Positions 19,202 to 28,367 are shown, numbered from the stretch's first letter. The stretch is DNA of 53,999 nt from CAZEIW01 sp964512305 (GCA_964512305.1 CAZEIW010000064.1:1-53999); one strand, 5' to 3'. Numbers and translations are program-made. Notes: a model not told the origin generated them from the sequence alone.

Positions 19202-20105
19202 CTCGGTGCCCGCGCGGGAGGTGCCGGGACACGTGTCCCTGGGCATGGAGTCCTGGCGGCGCTTCCGCCGCCACCGCCTCGCGCTCGCCGGCGCGGGAAT
19301 CCTGGCCGTCGTCCTGCTCGCGGTCGGCATCGGGCCCATCCTGTGGCACGTGCCGATCAACGCGATCGATTTCGGCGCGCCGCTGGCGGGACCCTCCCTG
19401 CAGCACCCTTTCGGCACCGACGATCTCGGCCAGGACCTGCTCGCGAGGATGCTCTACGGCGGCCGCATCTCCATCGCGGTCGGCCTGTGCGCGATGGTGA
19501 TCGCCGCGCTGGTCGGCACCGTCGTCGGCGCGCTCGCGGGCATGTCGCACGGAGCGGTCGATGCGGCACTGATGTGGCTGACCGATCTCTTCCTGTCCCT
19601 GCCGCAGCTTCCCTTGCTGCTGCTGATCGTCTACCTGTTCGGCGACCGGCTGAAGGCCCTGGTCGGGCCGCAGGTCGGCGTGTTCGTGATGATCGTGGCC
19701 GTGATCGGCGGATTCCGCTGGATGCCGGTGGCGCGGCTGGTCCGCGCGCAGTTCCTTTCGCTGCGCGAGAAGGAGTTCGTCGAGGCCGCGCGCGCGCTCG
19801 GAGCCTCCCCGGTGCGCCTCGTGCTGCGCCACATACTGCCCAACTCGCTGGGCCCCGTGATCGTCGCCGGCACGATCGAGGTCGCCGCGGCCATCATCGC
19901 CGAATCGACGCTGTCTTTCCTCGGCCTCGGCTTTCCTCCGGACATACCGACGTGGGGCCGCGTGCTGTACGACGCCAAGGACTATCTCGACGTCGCGCCG
20001 CACTGGGCCCTGTTCCCCGGCGCCGCGCTGTTCCTAGTCGTGCTCTCGATCAATTACGTCGGCGACGGGCTGCGCGACGCGCTCGACCCGCGCAAGGTGC
20101 TCTAG
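19167..20105 (+). CDS. ABC transporter permease, DppC type
   Basis: 312 residues. N-terminal region ESWRRFRRHRLALAGAGILAV, HPFGTDDLGQDLLARMLYGGRIS (the DppC hallmark), and coupling loop FVEAARALGASPVRLVLRHILPNSLGP. Six membrane segments in all. The chosen ATG overlaps dppB by 35 nt; an internal ATG before ESWRRF would shorten it by 26 residues and avoid the overlap, so the start is uncertain. Confidence 0.95.
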   Translation: MAGSTLGSRTASSVPAREVPGHVSLGMESWRRFRRHRLALAGAGILAVVLLAVGIGPILWHVPINAIDFGAPLAGPSLQHPFGTDDLGQDLLARMLYGGRISIAVGLCAMVIAALVGTVVGALAGMSHGAVDAALMWLTDLFLSLPQLPLLLLIVYLFGDRLKALVGPQVGVFVMIVAVIGGFRWMPVARLVRAQFLSLREKEFVEAARALGASPVRLVLRHILPNSLGPVIVAGTIEVAAAIIAESTLSFLGLGFPPDIPTWGRVLYDAKDYLDVAPHWALFPGAALFLVVLSINYVGDGLRDALDPRKVL

Positions 20106-20107
20106 CG

Positions 20108-21094
20108 ATGTCCGGGGCGCTGCTCGAGATCCAGGGGCTGAAGACCCATTTTTCGACCGACGAGGGCATGGTGCACGCGGTCGATGGCGTCGATCTGCGT
20201 GTCGCCCAGGGGGAAACGCTGGGCATCGTCGGCGAGTCCGGCTGCGGCAAGAGCGTCACCGCACTCTCCGTCATGCGCCTGCTGCCGGTGCCGCCTGCGC
20301 GCGTCGTCGCCGGCCGGATCGTCTGGCGCGGCCGTGACCTGCTCGAACTGGACGCCGCCGCGATGTGCGCGATCCGCGCCCGCGAGATCGCGATGGTCTT
20401 CCAGGAACCGATGACTTCGCTCAATCCGGTCTACACGATCGGCGAGCAGATCGCCGAGGTCGTCCGGCGGCACGACGGCCTCGGGCGCCGCGCGGCGCTA
20501 GAGCGCGCGGTGGAGATGCTCGGCACGGTGCGGATCCCGGCTCCGGAGCGCAGGGTCCGCGACTACCCGCACCATCTTTCGGGCGGGACGCGGCAGCGCG
20601 CGATGATCGCGATGGCGCTCGCCTGCCGCCCGTCGCTGCTGATCGCCGACGAGCCGACGACCGCGCTCGACGTCACGATCCAGGCGCAGATCCTGGAGCT
20701 CCTCGGCGAGCTCAAGGCGCGGCTCGGCATGGCAGTGATGCTGATCACCCATGCGATGGGCGTGATCGCGGAGTCCGCCGAGCGCGTCGCGGTGATGTAC
20801 GCCGGGCAGGTGGTCGAGGAGGCGCCGGTCGGCCTGCTCTTCAGCGAGCCCCTTCATCCCTACACGCGCGGACTGATCCGCTCGATTCCCCGGCTCGATC
20901 GCGCTGGCGAACGCGGATCGCGCCTCGATGCGATCGAAGGCACGGTGCCCAGCCTGCTCGATCCGCAGCCCGGCTGCCGTTTCGCGTCGCGCTGCCGGCA
21001 TGCGCGCGCCGAATGCGTTGCCGCCACCCCGGCGCTGCGCGAGATCCGGCCCGGACGCAAGGTGGCCTGCGTGCGGGCGGAGGCGTTGCGATGA
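20108..21094 (+). CDS. ABC transporter ATP-binding protein, DppD type
   Basis: 328 residues. Walker A GESGCGKSVTAL, Q-loop MVFQEPMTSLNPVYTIGEQ, Walker B LLIADEPTTALD, and the C-terminal oligopeptide-importer extension with cysteines (GCRFASRCRHARAEC). Two residues depart from the family norm: the signature reads LSGGTRQR instead of LSGGQRQR/LSGGMRQR, and the switch region reads ITHAMGVIAE where ITHDLGVVAE is usual. The catalytic histidine is kept, so it is probably functional. It starts 2 nt after the dppC stop. Confidence 0.95.
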   Translation: MSGALLEIQGLKTHFSTDEGMVHAVDGVDLRVAQGETLGIVGESGCGKSVTALSVMRLLPVPPARVVAGRIVWRGRDLLELDAAAMCAIRAREIAMVFQEPMTSLNPVYTIGEQIAEVVRRHDGLGRRAALERAVEMLGTVRIPAPERRVRDYPHHLSGGTRQRAMIAMALACRPSLLIADEPTTALDVTIQAQILELLGELKARLGMAVMLITHAMGVIAESAERVAVMYAGQVVEEAPVGLLFSEPLHPYTRGLIRSIPRLDRAGERGSRLDAIEGTVPSLLDPQPGCRFASRCRHARAECVAATPALREIRPGRKVACVRAEALR

Positions 21095-22077
21095 GCGATG
21101 CGTTGCTGCGCGTGCTCGACCTCGTCAAGCATTTTCCCGTCCGCCGCGGCCTGCTGTCGCGCGCCGCCGGAGCCGTGCACGCGGTCGACGGCGTGAGCTT
21201 CGACCTCGCGCAGGGCGAGACCCTGGGCCTCGTGGGCGAGTCGGGCTGCGGCAAGTCGACCACCGGGCGGTGCGTGCTGCGGCTGATCGAGCCCACCTCG
21301 GGCGAGGTCTGGTTCGACGGCAGGAACGTCACGGCGCTCGACAGGCCCTCGCTGCGCCGGCTGGCGCGCGAGATGCAGGTCATCTTCCAGGACCCCTTTG
21401 CCTCTCTCGACCCGCGCATGACGGTGGGCGCGATCGTCGGCGAAGCGCTGACAATCCACAGGCTGGCGAAATCGCGGCGCGAGTTCGAGGATCGCGTCGC
21501 CCGGCTTCTGGAGGCCGTCGGCCTTTCCGCCGACCATATGCGCCGCTACCCGCATGAATTCTCGGGCGGGCAGCGCCAGCGCATCGGCATCGCGCGCGCG
21601 CTCGCCGCGTCGCCCCGGCTGATCGTCTGCGACGAGCCGGTTTCCGCCCTCGACGTGTCGATCCAGGCGCAGGTCATCAACCTGCTGGAGGACCTGCAGC
21701 GGCAGCTCGGCCTGACGTATCTCTTCATCGCGCACGACCTCGCGGTCGTCGAGCACATCAGCACGCGTGTCGCGGTGATGTACCTCGGCAGGATCGTCGA
21801 GATCGCCCCCTCGCGCCGTCTGTACGCGACGCCGCTGCATCCGTACACCGAGGCGCTGCTGGCCGCGGTGCCGGTCCCGGATCCGGCGCGCAAGCGCCGG
21901 CGTATCGTGCTCGAAGGCGAGGTGCCGAATCCCGTCGAGCCGCCGTCGGGGTGCCGTTTCCATACCCGCTGCCCCATCCGCGAGTACCCGCTGTGCAGGG
22001 AGGTTGCGCCTCCCCTCGAACAGAAGGCCGACGGGCATTGGGTCGCCTGTCACCTGCGAGGCATCGAGACGACATAG
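21091..22077 (+). CDS. ABC transporter ATP-binding protein, DppF type
   Basis: 328 residues, the same length as its partner. Walker A GESGCGKSTTGR, Q-loop VIFQDPFASLDPRMTVG, signature FSGGQRQRIGIARALA, Walker B LIVCDEPVSALD, switch IAHDLAVVEH, and the Cys-containing tail GCRFHTRCP. ATGA overlap with the DppD-type gene. Together the two ATPases energise the peptide-type importer at the inner membrane. Confidence 0.96.
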   Translation: MSDALLRVLDLVKHFPVRRGLLSRAAGAVHAVDGVSFDLAQGETLGLVGESGCGKSTTGRCVLRLIEPTSGEVWFDGRNVTALDRPSLRRLAREMQVIFQDPFASLDPRMTVGAIVGEALTIHRLAKSRREFEDRVARLLEAVGLSADHMRRYPHEFSGGQRQRIGIARALAASPRLIVCDEPVSALDVSIQAQVINLLEDLQRQLGLTYLFIAHDLAVVEHISTRVAVMYLGRIVEIAPSRRLYATPLHPYTEALLAAVPVPDPARKRRRIVLEGEVPNPVEPPSGCRFHTRCPIREYPLCREVAPPLEQKADGHWVACHLRGIETT

Positions 22078-22085
22078 GAGGAACC

Positions 22086-23087
22086 ATGGAATTTCTCTCT
22101 CTCGGCAAGACCGGCCTGAAGGTTTCCCGCATCTGCCTCGGTTGCATGACCTACGGCGCCCCGGCGACCGGCGCGGAGGCGAAAGCCGGCCGGCACGCGT
22201 GGGCGCTCGACGAGCGGGAGAGCCAGGCTTTCCTGCGCCAGGCGCTCGAGCTCGGCATCAACTTCTTCGACACCGCCAACGTCTATTCGAGCGGCGCCAG
22301 CGAGGAGGTTCTCGGCCGCTTCCTGAAGACCCATACGCGGCGCGAAGCGGTCGTCATCGCCACCAAGGTGCACGGCGTGATGCGCGACGAACCCAACGGG
22401 CGCGGACTGTCGCGCAAGGCGATCCTGCACGAGCTCGACCAGAGCCTGCGCCGCCTGCAGACCGACTACGTCGATCTGTACCAGATCCACCGCTGGGACT
22501 ACGAGACGCCGATCGAGGAAACGCTCGAGGCGCTGCACGACACGGTGAAGTCCGGCAAGGTGCGATACCTGGGCGCTTCCTCGATGTACGCATGGCAGTT
22601 CGCAAGGGCGCTTCACCTCGCCGACCGGCACGGGTGGAGCCGCTTCGTCTCGATGCAGCCGCACTACAACCTCCTTTACCGCGAGGAGGAGCGCGAGATG
22701 ATCCCTCTTTGCCGCTCCGAGGGCGTGGGCGTCATTCCGTGGAGCCCACTCGCCCGTGGCCGTCTTGCGCGCGCCTGGCAGTCCGAGCACACGAAGCGAT
22801 TCGAGACCGACCAGTTCGGCAGGAACCTGTATTCGCGAACCGAGGAAGCCGACCGCAAGGTCGTCGACCGGCTGGGGAGCCTCGCGCAGTCGCGAGGCCT
22901 GCCGCGCGCGCAGGTCGCGCTGGCATGGCTGCTCGCGAAGCCGGGAATCACGGCTCCGATCGTCGGCGCGACCGCGACGCACCACCTCGGCGACGCCGTG
23001 GCCGCGCTTTCGGTGCGGCTGACTCCCGAAGAGATGAAATCCCTGGAGGAGCCGTACGAGCCGCATCCGGTGCTCGGATTCTCGTGA
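22086..23087 (+). CDS. Aldo/keto reductase
   Basis: 333-residue TIM-barrel NADPH oxidoreductase, similar to the YajO/tas-like group. The catalytic tetrad is D62 and Y67 (FFDTANVY), K94 (IATKVHG) and H135 (YQIHRWD). Strong ribosome site TAGGAGGA just before the ATG, 8 nt after the DppF-type stop, so it belongs to the transporter operon and may act on the imported compound or its aldehyde. Substrate unknown. Confidence 0.95.
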   Translation: MEFLSLGKTGLKVSRICLGCMTYGAPATGAEAKAGRHAWALDERESQAFLRQALELGINFFDTANVYSSGASEEVLGRFLKTHTRREAVVIATKVHGVMRDEPNGRGLSRKAILHELDQSLRRLQTDYVDLYQIHRWDYETPIEETLEALHDTVKSGKVRYLGASSMYAWQFARALHLADRHGWSRFVSMQPHYNLLYREEEREMIPLCRSEGVGVIPWSPLARGRLARAWQSEHTKRFETDQFGRNLYSRTEEADRKVVDRLGSLAQSRGLPRAQVALAWLLAKPGITAPIVGATATHHLGDAVAALSVRLTPEEMKSLEEPYEPHPVLGFS

Positions 23088-23248
23088 TGCTTGCGGGTGA
23101 CGCGGACCGGAGGGAGCGCTGATTCTGCGCTGCAGCAAGGACCGGTTGACCCGCGCTGCTGAACTGCCAATACTCCCACATGCTGCGTAGGGATTTGCGT
23201 TCCCGGGGGAGCGCCGATTCCCACGGCGGCATCCATTGGGAGCACGCC

Positions 23249-23860
23249 ATGAAGACGCGTTCATGCCTGAGGGCATCCGGCATCGTCGCCGGCACGCTTT
23301 CCTCCGCGGCACTCGCGGCAACGCAGGAAGAAGTGCTGTCGGACATCACCAGGGGAATCTTCTACGCCTCGATCGCCTTCGTGATCCTGCTGATCGTCGG
23401 CGTGTACTTCATGAAGTCGCGCGACCGGCAGAAAGCGCCGCTGAGCAACATCTTCGCGACCAGCGACGCCATACACTCGGTCGGGCCGGGCACGGCCGTC
23501 AGCGAATGCGCGCGAATGATGAGCGGCGAGAGAATCGGCGCGCTGGTCGTCCTCGAAGGCGGGCAGTTGAAAGGCATCTTCACGGAGCGCGACGCGCTCA
23601 ACCGGGTGCTTGCGGCGGGCCTCGACCCGAGAGTCACGAAGGTCTCGGACGTGATGACCCGGGATCCGTTCTGCATGACGCCGACGCAGACGGTCGGCGA
23701 CGCGATGGGGGTGATCACCCGTCGCCGCTTCCGTCACCTCCCGATCATCGAAAACGGCAGCTTGCTCGCGGTGATCTCGAGCGGGGATCTCACGCGCTGG
23801 ATGCTCGGGGATCAGGTCGGCGAGGTCCAGGAACTGGTCGGACTCGCGGCGCGGTCGTGA
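23249..23860 (+). CDS. Membrane-anchored CBS-domain pair protein
   Basis: 203 residues. N-terminal signal-like segment (1-23), a membrane segment at about 37-55 (FYASIAFVILLIVGVYFM), then two CBS motifs at roughly 70-190 (ARMMSGERIGALVVLEGG, FTERDALNRVLA, VSDVMTRDPFCMTPTQTV, RRRFRHLPIIENG, VISSGDLTRW). CBS pairs bind adenine nucleotides and regulate partners; here the cytosolic module is tied to the inner membrane. No partner domain is fused. A 161-nt gap separates it from the aldo/keto reductase, so it may have its own promoter. Confidence 0.9.
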   Translation: MKTRSCLRASGIVAGTLSSAALAATQEEVLSDITRGIFYASIAFVILLIVGVYFMKSRDRQKAPLSNIFATSDAIHSVGPGTAVSECARMMSGERIGALVVLEGGQLKGIFTERDALNRVLAAGLDPRVTKVSDVMTRDPFCMTPTQTVGDAMGVITRRRFRHLPIIENGSLLAVISSGDLTRWMLGDQVGEVQELVGLAARS

Positions 23861-23867
23861 CGGCCGC

Positions 23868-23903
23868 GCCCGGGCGGCGCTGCCAGAGCCGCGCCGCCCG
23901 GGC
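23868..23903. terminator. Bidirectional hairpin between convergent genes
   Basis: Perfect 13-bp stem GCCCGGGCGGCGC ... GCGCCGCCCGGGC with a 10-nt loop, filling the 58-nt gap between the CBS gene (plus) and the acyl-CoA synthetase gene (minus). No T tract follows on either strand. It may act as a terminator or as a transcript-end barrier for both genes. Confidence 0.55.
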
Positions 23904-23918
23904 CCCTCGGTCCGCGTT

Positions 23919-25541
23919 TCAAGGCGCCTCGGCCGCCTTGGCACCCGCCAGCAGGCCCGCGTAGCGCGCGCGCAATTCGCGCTTGAGCAGCTTGCCGCTT
24001 GGATTCTTCGGCAGGCTGTCGACGAAGACCACCGCCTTCGGGACCTTGAAGTGCGCCATCTGGTCCCGGCAGAACGCCAACACCTGCGCCTCGCTCAGCT
24101 CGCAGCCGCTCTTGACCACGACGACCGCGGTGACCGCCTCGATCCAGTACGGGTGCGGCAGCCCGATCACGGCGACCTCCGACACGCCCGGCAGCCGGAA
24201 GATCGTCTCCTCCACGTCGCGGCTGGCGACGTTCTCGCCGCCGGTCTTGATCATGTCCTTCTTGCGGTCGACCACCTTGATGTAGCCGTCCGGATCGACC
24301 GTCGCCAGGTCGCCGCTGTGGAACCAGCCCCCTTCGAAGGCTGCGGCGCTGCGCTGATCGTCGTTGAAGTAGCCCTGCAGGAGCTGCGGCGAACGATGGA
24401 CGATCTCGCCGATCTCGCCGGGCTTGACATCCCGCATCAGGTCGTCGACCACCCGCGTTTCGACGTTGAGCACCGGGCGCCCGGCGGACCCGGCCTTGCT
24501 CAGCTGTTCCTCCGGTTTCAACACGGTCGCCAGCGGCGCGATCTCGGTCTGGCCGTAGAAGTTCCACAGCCGCAGCGAAGGCAGGCGCTGCTGGATTTCC
24601 TTGAGCACCTCGACCGGCATGATCGACGCCCCGTAGTAGCCCTTGCCGAGCGCGGCGAGGTCCGTGGCATCAAAGCGCGGGGAGCGCAGCAGCGCGATCC
24701 AGATCGACGGCGGCGCGAAGAACGAGCCGATCCGGTGCCGCTCGAGCAGCGCGAGGATATTGTCCGCGGCCGGCTTCGCCGTGATGATGTTGGTCGCCCC
24801 GACGTAGATCGCCGGCCCGAGGAAGACATCGAGCTGCGCGCAGTGGTACAGCGGCAGCGCATGAAGCACACGGTCGGTCGCGGCGATCTCGCCCTCGACG
24901 ACGCAGCTCACGTACTCCCAGAGGACCGCCTCGTGGGTCAGCATCGCCCCTTTCGGCATCGACTCGGTGCCGCTGGTGTAGATGATCTGCGCCAGCGATC
25001 GGCCGTCGATCGCGAGCGGCGGCGGCGTCGTCGCAGGCGCGAGCAGCGAGTCGAAGCTCCGCAGACCCGTCGCCGGCGGCGATTCGTCCTCGCCCGGCAG
25101 CGCGACCACCTCCTCGACGCGTGTCTCGCGCCCGGCCGCGTCCCGCGCCAGGCCGACCAGGTCCGGGCCGGCGCAAAGGAGGCGCGCCCCGGCGTGCCTG
25201 AGCACGTAGGCGACCTCGTCCGCGGTGAGCATGAAGTTGATCGGCACCAGCACGGCGCCGATGCGGGCGAGCGCGAAGCGCAACGCCGCAAACGCGTGCG
25301 AGTTGCGCGACAGGACCGCCACGCGGTCGCCGGCGCCGATGCCGGCGCCCAGCAGGCCGTGCGCGAGTCGATTGCACACCGCATCGAACTGCGCATAGGT
25401 CCACTGGACCGGACCGCAGACAATGGCGGTCTTGGAAGGAAAGCGCCTTGCCGTCCGGCGCAGCACATCGCCGAGCGTGTGGCGCCAGATCGCGCCGCCG
25501 GGTTCAAGCGCGCCCGGTTCAAACGACGTCGCAGTGTTCAA
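23919..25541 (-). CDS. AMP-forming acyl-CoA synthetase (fatty-acid/benzoate-type)
   Basis: 540 residues. The ATP-binding P-loop is IIYTSGTESMPKGAMLTHE, the adenylate motif is NFYGQTEIAP, followed by WFHSGDLATVDPDGYI and DRKKDMIKTGGENV, and the C-terminal catalytic lysine lies in NPSGKLLKREL. It activates a carboxylic acid to its CoA thioester in two steps. The start is a TTG overlapping the DUF1697 stop as TTGA with GGAAGGGG upstream; no ATG or GTG is suitably placed at the N-terminus (NTATSFEPGA). Substrate class is not determined from sequence. Confidence 0.93.
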   Translation of the reverse strand: MNTATSFEPGALEPGGAIWRHTLGDVLRRTARRFPSKTAIVCGPVQWTYAQFDAVCNRLAHGLLGAGIGAGDRVAVLSRNSHAFAALRFALARIGAVLVPINFMLTADEVAYVLRHAGARLLCAGPDLVGLARDAAGRETRVEEVVALPGEDESPPATGLRSFDSLLAPATTPPPLAIDGRSLAQIIYTSGTESMPKGAMLTHEAVLWEYVSCVVEGEIAATDRVLHALPLYHCAQLDVFLGPAIYVGATNIITAKPAADNILALLERHRIGSFFAPPSIWIALLRSPRFDATDLAALGKGYYGASIMPVEVLKEIQQRLPSLRLWNFYGQTEIAPLATVLKPEEQLSKAGSAGRPVLNVETRVVDDLMRDVKPGEIGEIVHRSPQLLQGYFNDDQRSAAAFEGGWFHSGDLATVDPDGYIKVVDRKKDMIKTGGENVASRDVEETIFRLPGVSEVAVIGLPHPYWIEAVTAVVVVKSGCELSEAQVLAFCRDQMAHFKVPKAVVFVDSLPKNPSGKLLKRELRARYAGLLAGAKAAEAP

Positions 25542-26116
25542 GCGGGGTCCCCTTCCCTGATCGACTCGCCTGCCTGCCTGCCCTGCACCATCGCCAGCAC
25601 CTTCAGCGTCGTGTTCCAATTGCGGCAGGTGCCTCGAGTATCCAGCTTCTTTTCGATCAAGGGAACCGTCAGCTTCGATCGGCCGATCCCGTCCGCGTAG
25701 TGGATGTAAAGGTCGCGACCCCTGAGCCTCACGGCCTCGCGTCCTGCGATGGCGGCCTCCAGCGCCGCCAACTCGCGCTTGCCGGGTGCGGTCTTCAAGG
25801 GCATCGCCACGACATGCGCCGGATCGCGCCGGGACTCGGCTTCGAACGGATTGGCGGCGACGAGCGCGGCCCATTGCGCCGGCGTTCGCACGATGTAGTC
25901 GCACTCGAACTTCAATCGTTTCCCGGTTTCCACTTCCAGGAAGGACTCGAGCGCCGTCCCGGCCCGCCGCCCTCCCTCGAACACGACGTTTCCGCTCTGC
26001 AGGAGCGTGCGCACGTCCGAGAAACCGAGCGCCTCGAACATGCTCTTCAGGTCGGGCATGCGCAACCCACGTCCTCCGACGTTGACCGCGCGCAAGAGGG
26101 CAATTTGGACCGTCAT
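25538..26116 (-). CDS. DUF1697 family protein
   Basis: 192 residues. The N-terminus IALLRAVNVGGRGLRMPDLKSM and LQSGNVVFEG, and the C-terminal RNWNTTLKVLAM, are the DUF1697 hallmarks. The family is common in soil bacteria and has no established function. The ATG is preceded in frame by a TTG that is not needed. The stop overlaps the synthetase start (TTGA), so it is the first gene of a two-gene operon. Confidence 0.93.
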   Translation of the reverse strand: MTVQIALLRAVNVGGRGLRMPDLKSMFEALGFSDVRTLLQSGNVVFEGGRRAGTALESFLEVETGKRLKFECDYIVRTPAQWAALVAANPFEAESRRDPAHVVAMPLKTAPGKRELAALEAAIAGREAVRLRGRDLYIHYADGIGRSKLTVPLIEKKLDTRGTCRNWNTTLKVLAMVQGRQAGESIREGDPA

Positions 26117-26293
26117 CAATTCCCCAAGCGGTATAGGAATACTCGTCCGGGCTTCCCCATGATATCGACCGGCGCCTCGCGCTGACGCCGCCGTACTGAG
26201 TTCGACACCCTGTAGCGCGTGGCCGCAACGGCGAAGTCTGGCCGCGGCGATCGCCTGTTCAAGCGCCCGCGGGCATCCTCATCGCAGACACCT

Positions 26294-26319
26294 CCCCCCG
26301 TAGCCGGGGGGGGATTTTT
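26294..26319 (+). terminator. Terminator-like hairpin in the leader of the DUF1302 gene
   Basis: C6-GTAGCC-G8 stem followed directly by ATTTTTC, the form of a rho-independent terminator on the plus strand. No plus-strand gene ends upstream: the previous 280 nt hold only the start region of the minus-strand DUF1697 gene. It may therefore be an attenuator in the leader of the DUF1302 gene, or a stop for antisense transcription. Confidence 0.5.
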
Positions 26320-26322
26320 CGG

Positions 26323-26346
26323 GTCGGGGCACCTAAGGTGCCGACC
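26323..26346 (+). promoter_or_regulatory. Palindrome GGCACC-TAA-GGTGCC upstream of the DUF1302 gene
   Basis: Perfect 6-bp arms around TAA at 26328-26342, extended by GTCG/CGAC outside a 2-nt bulge. It lies 3 nt after the T tract of the preceding hairpin and about 57 nt before the ATG. As DNA it could be an operator; as RNA it would be a second hairpin next to the attenuator-like one. Role inferred. Confidence 0.4.
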
Positions 26347-26402
26347 ATGCGGCAAGGCATGCGCCGCGGCACCGAAACCGAAAATTCCCCAGGGGGAGAC
26401 CG

Positions 26403-28367
26403 ATGCAGCAAGGCAGACTGATCCAGGCAGCCGTCGCGATGGCGCTGGCCCATGCGATGACGGCCCGGGCGGCCGAGTTCACGCTCGACAACGGCGCGCA
26501 GGTGAGCTGGAAGACGACCGTGTCGCTCGGTCAGGCACGGCGCGCCGAGAACCGCGACCCGCACCTGCTCAACGCCAACAACGCCAGTCTGCTCGGCATC
26601 GGCGGCACCACCGGCGGCAACACCGACGACGGCGACCTCAACTACGGCAAGTGGCAGCCGTTCACCACGCTGCTCAACCTCTCGAGCGAGGTGGGCGTGC
26701 GCAAGGGCGAGTCCGGTGGCGCGCTGGGCGCGCGCGCCTGGCGCGATTTCACGCTCGAAAACGGCGACGTCGCCCACGGCAGCTTCAACAACCGCTACCA
26801 GGCCGGCACGCCGCTCAAGGACACCGGCTTCGAGCGCTTCGCCAGGTTCTCCAACGTGGCGCTGATGAACGCCTACGTCTACGACAGTTTCGAAACCGCG
26901 CCCGGCAAGCTCAAGCTCACGCTCGGACGCCACGTGCTCAACTGGGGCCAGGAGCTGTTCATCCAGGGCCTCAACCAGATCAACGCGCTCAACCTCAACG
27001 CCATCCGCGAGCCCGGCCTGGAACGCGCCGACATCCAGCTGCCGCAAGGCATGCTGTCGGCCAGGCTCGACATGGACAAGGGCAGGTCGGTCGAGGCCTT
27101 CTGGCAGTTCCAGTTCCAGGACAACGTCTACCCGGGCTGCGGCACCTACTTCCTGCCGGTCGACGCCAGCGTCGGACCCAATGCGCAGAACGCCTGCTCC
27201 GCAGGACTGATCCAGACCACCCGCGCCGCGGGCGACGCCGGCGGCCAGGCCGCAGGCCTGTATGCGCCGGCCGCCGCCACCCGCATGCCCGCCGGCGCCA
27301 ACCAGTTCGGGCTCGCGATGCACTGGCCGCTGGCGTCGCTCGGCACCGACCTCGGCGCCTACGCGATGAAGATCGACAGCCGCAACCCGATTCTGAGCGC
27401 CGTCAAGGGCAACTCGCCGTTCCTGGCCACCACGCCCGCGCTGGGCGCCGCCGGCGCGCAGAGCAGCCTCTTCTGGGAGTACCCGCAGGACCTCGGCATC
27501 TTCGGCCTCAGCGCCCGCTCCAAGCTCGGCGGCTGGGCACTGGGCTCGGAGCTGAGCTACTTCCCCAACTTCCCGGTGCAGCTCGCCGGCGGCGACCTGC
27601 TCGCCGGCTACGTCTACTCGGCCAACCCCGCCGTGCTGTCGGCGCTGCTGCAAGGCGCCGGCGTGCCTGCGGCCGCCGCCCCGACCATCGCCGCGCTGAT
27701 GCACGCCAACGAAGGGCCGCTCACCGCGCGCTACGCGGCCGCCGCCAACGGCGGCACCGTGCACGGCTACGACACGGTGCGCAAGGTGCAGCTGCAGCTC
27801 AACGCCGTCCGTGGCATCCCCGGCGTGCTCGGCACCCAGGCGATGACCATCGCTGGCGAGCTCGGCATCCAATACGCGGACGTCCCGGACCATGCCAACG
27901 GCACCCGCTACGGCCGCAGCTTCGTCTTCGGCACCGCCAACGCGCCCTCCTACAACCTGGGCGCCTACACTGCGCTGCCCGGCGCGCTAGGCGCCGTCGG
28001 CCGCGCCGTCACCCAGGGCGGCAGCTGCCCGATCCTCAACGCCACCGGCCAGGCCGGCTGCCGGGACGACGGCTTCGTCACCCCGTGGTCGATCGGCTAC
28101 CGCCTGCGCACGCAGCTCGTGTACGCCAACGTGTTCGGCTCCAGCGTCACGCTCAAGCCCACGCTGTTCTTCTCGTCCGACGTCAGCGGCTACTCGGCCG
28201 ACGGCCAGTTCAACGCCGGCCGCCGCATCACCCAGCTGTCGCTCGTCGCCGAGTTCGCCCGCCGCTGGACTGCCGAGCTCACCTCCGTGGCCTACAGCCA
28301 CGACGCCAGCTGGGATCCGCTGCGCGACCGCGACTACTACGCCGCCAGCGTCAAGGTCGCGTTCTAA
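26403..28367 (+). CDS. DUF1302 family outer membrane protein
   Basis: 654 residues. Signal peptide (MALAHAMTARAA, cleavage near 23), then FTLDNGAQVSWKTTVSLGQA and LNYGKWQPFTTLLNLSSEV, the usual start of DUF1302 proteins. Alternating beta-strand segments run to a C-terminal phenylalanine (ASVKVAF), the mark of an outer membrane barrel. LGRHVLNWGQELFIQGLNQIN is the family's best conserved block. DUF1302 proteins commonly pair with DUF1329 proteins in hydrophobic-substrate or sterol pathways; no DUF1329 is here. Placement between two acyl-CoA synthetases suggests uptake of a hydrophobic acid. Good ribosome site GGGGGAGA. Confidence 0.92.
   Translation: MQQGRLIQAAVAMALAHAMTARAAEFTLDNGAQVSWKTTVSLGQARRAENRDPHLLNANNASLLGIGGTTGGNTDDGDLNYGKWQPFTTLLNLSSEVGVRKGESGGALGARAWRDFTLENGDVAHGSFNNRYQAGTPLKDTGFERFARFSNVALMNAYVYDSFETAPGKLKLTLGRHVLNWGQELFIQGLNQINALNLNAIREPGLERADIQLPQGMLSARLDMDKGRSVEAFWQFQFQDNVYPGCGTYFLPVDASVGPNAQNACSAGLIQTTRAAGDAGGQAAGLYAPAAATRMPAGANQFGLAMHWPLASLGTDLGAYAMKIDSRNPILSAVKGNSPFLATTPALGAAGAQSSLFWEYPQDLGIFGLSARSKLGGWALGSELSYFPNFPVQLAGGDLLAGYVYSANPAVLSALLQGAGVPAAAAPTIAALMHANEGPLTARYAAAANGGTVHGYDTVRKVQLQLNAVRGIPGVLGTQAMTIAGELGIQYADVPDHANGTRYGRSFVFGTANAPSYNLGAYTALPGALGAVGRAVTQGGSCPILNATGQAGCRDDGFVTPWSIGYRLRTQLVYANVFGSSVTLKPTLFFSSDVSGYSADGQFNAGRRITQLSLVAEFARRWTAELTSVAYSHDASWDPLRDRDYYAASVKVAF

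Noticed and set aside
23868..23903. Attachment or integration site
   Set aside because: Although a strong palindrome, it lies between convergent genes with no integrase or direct repeats, so a transcript-end structure is more likely.
23919..26228. A single 769-residue synthetase fused upstream to sequence of the DUF1697 region
   Set aside because: The upstream part is out of frame with the intact DUF1697 gene; a TTG start at 25541 with a ribosome site explains the synthetase.
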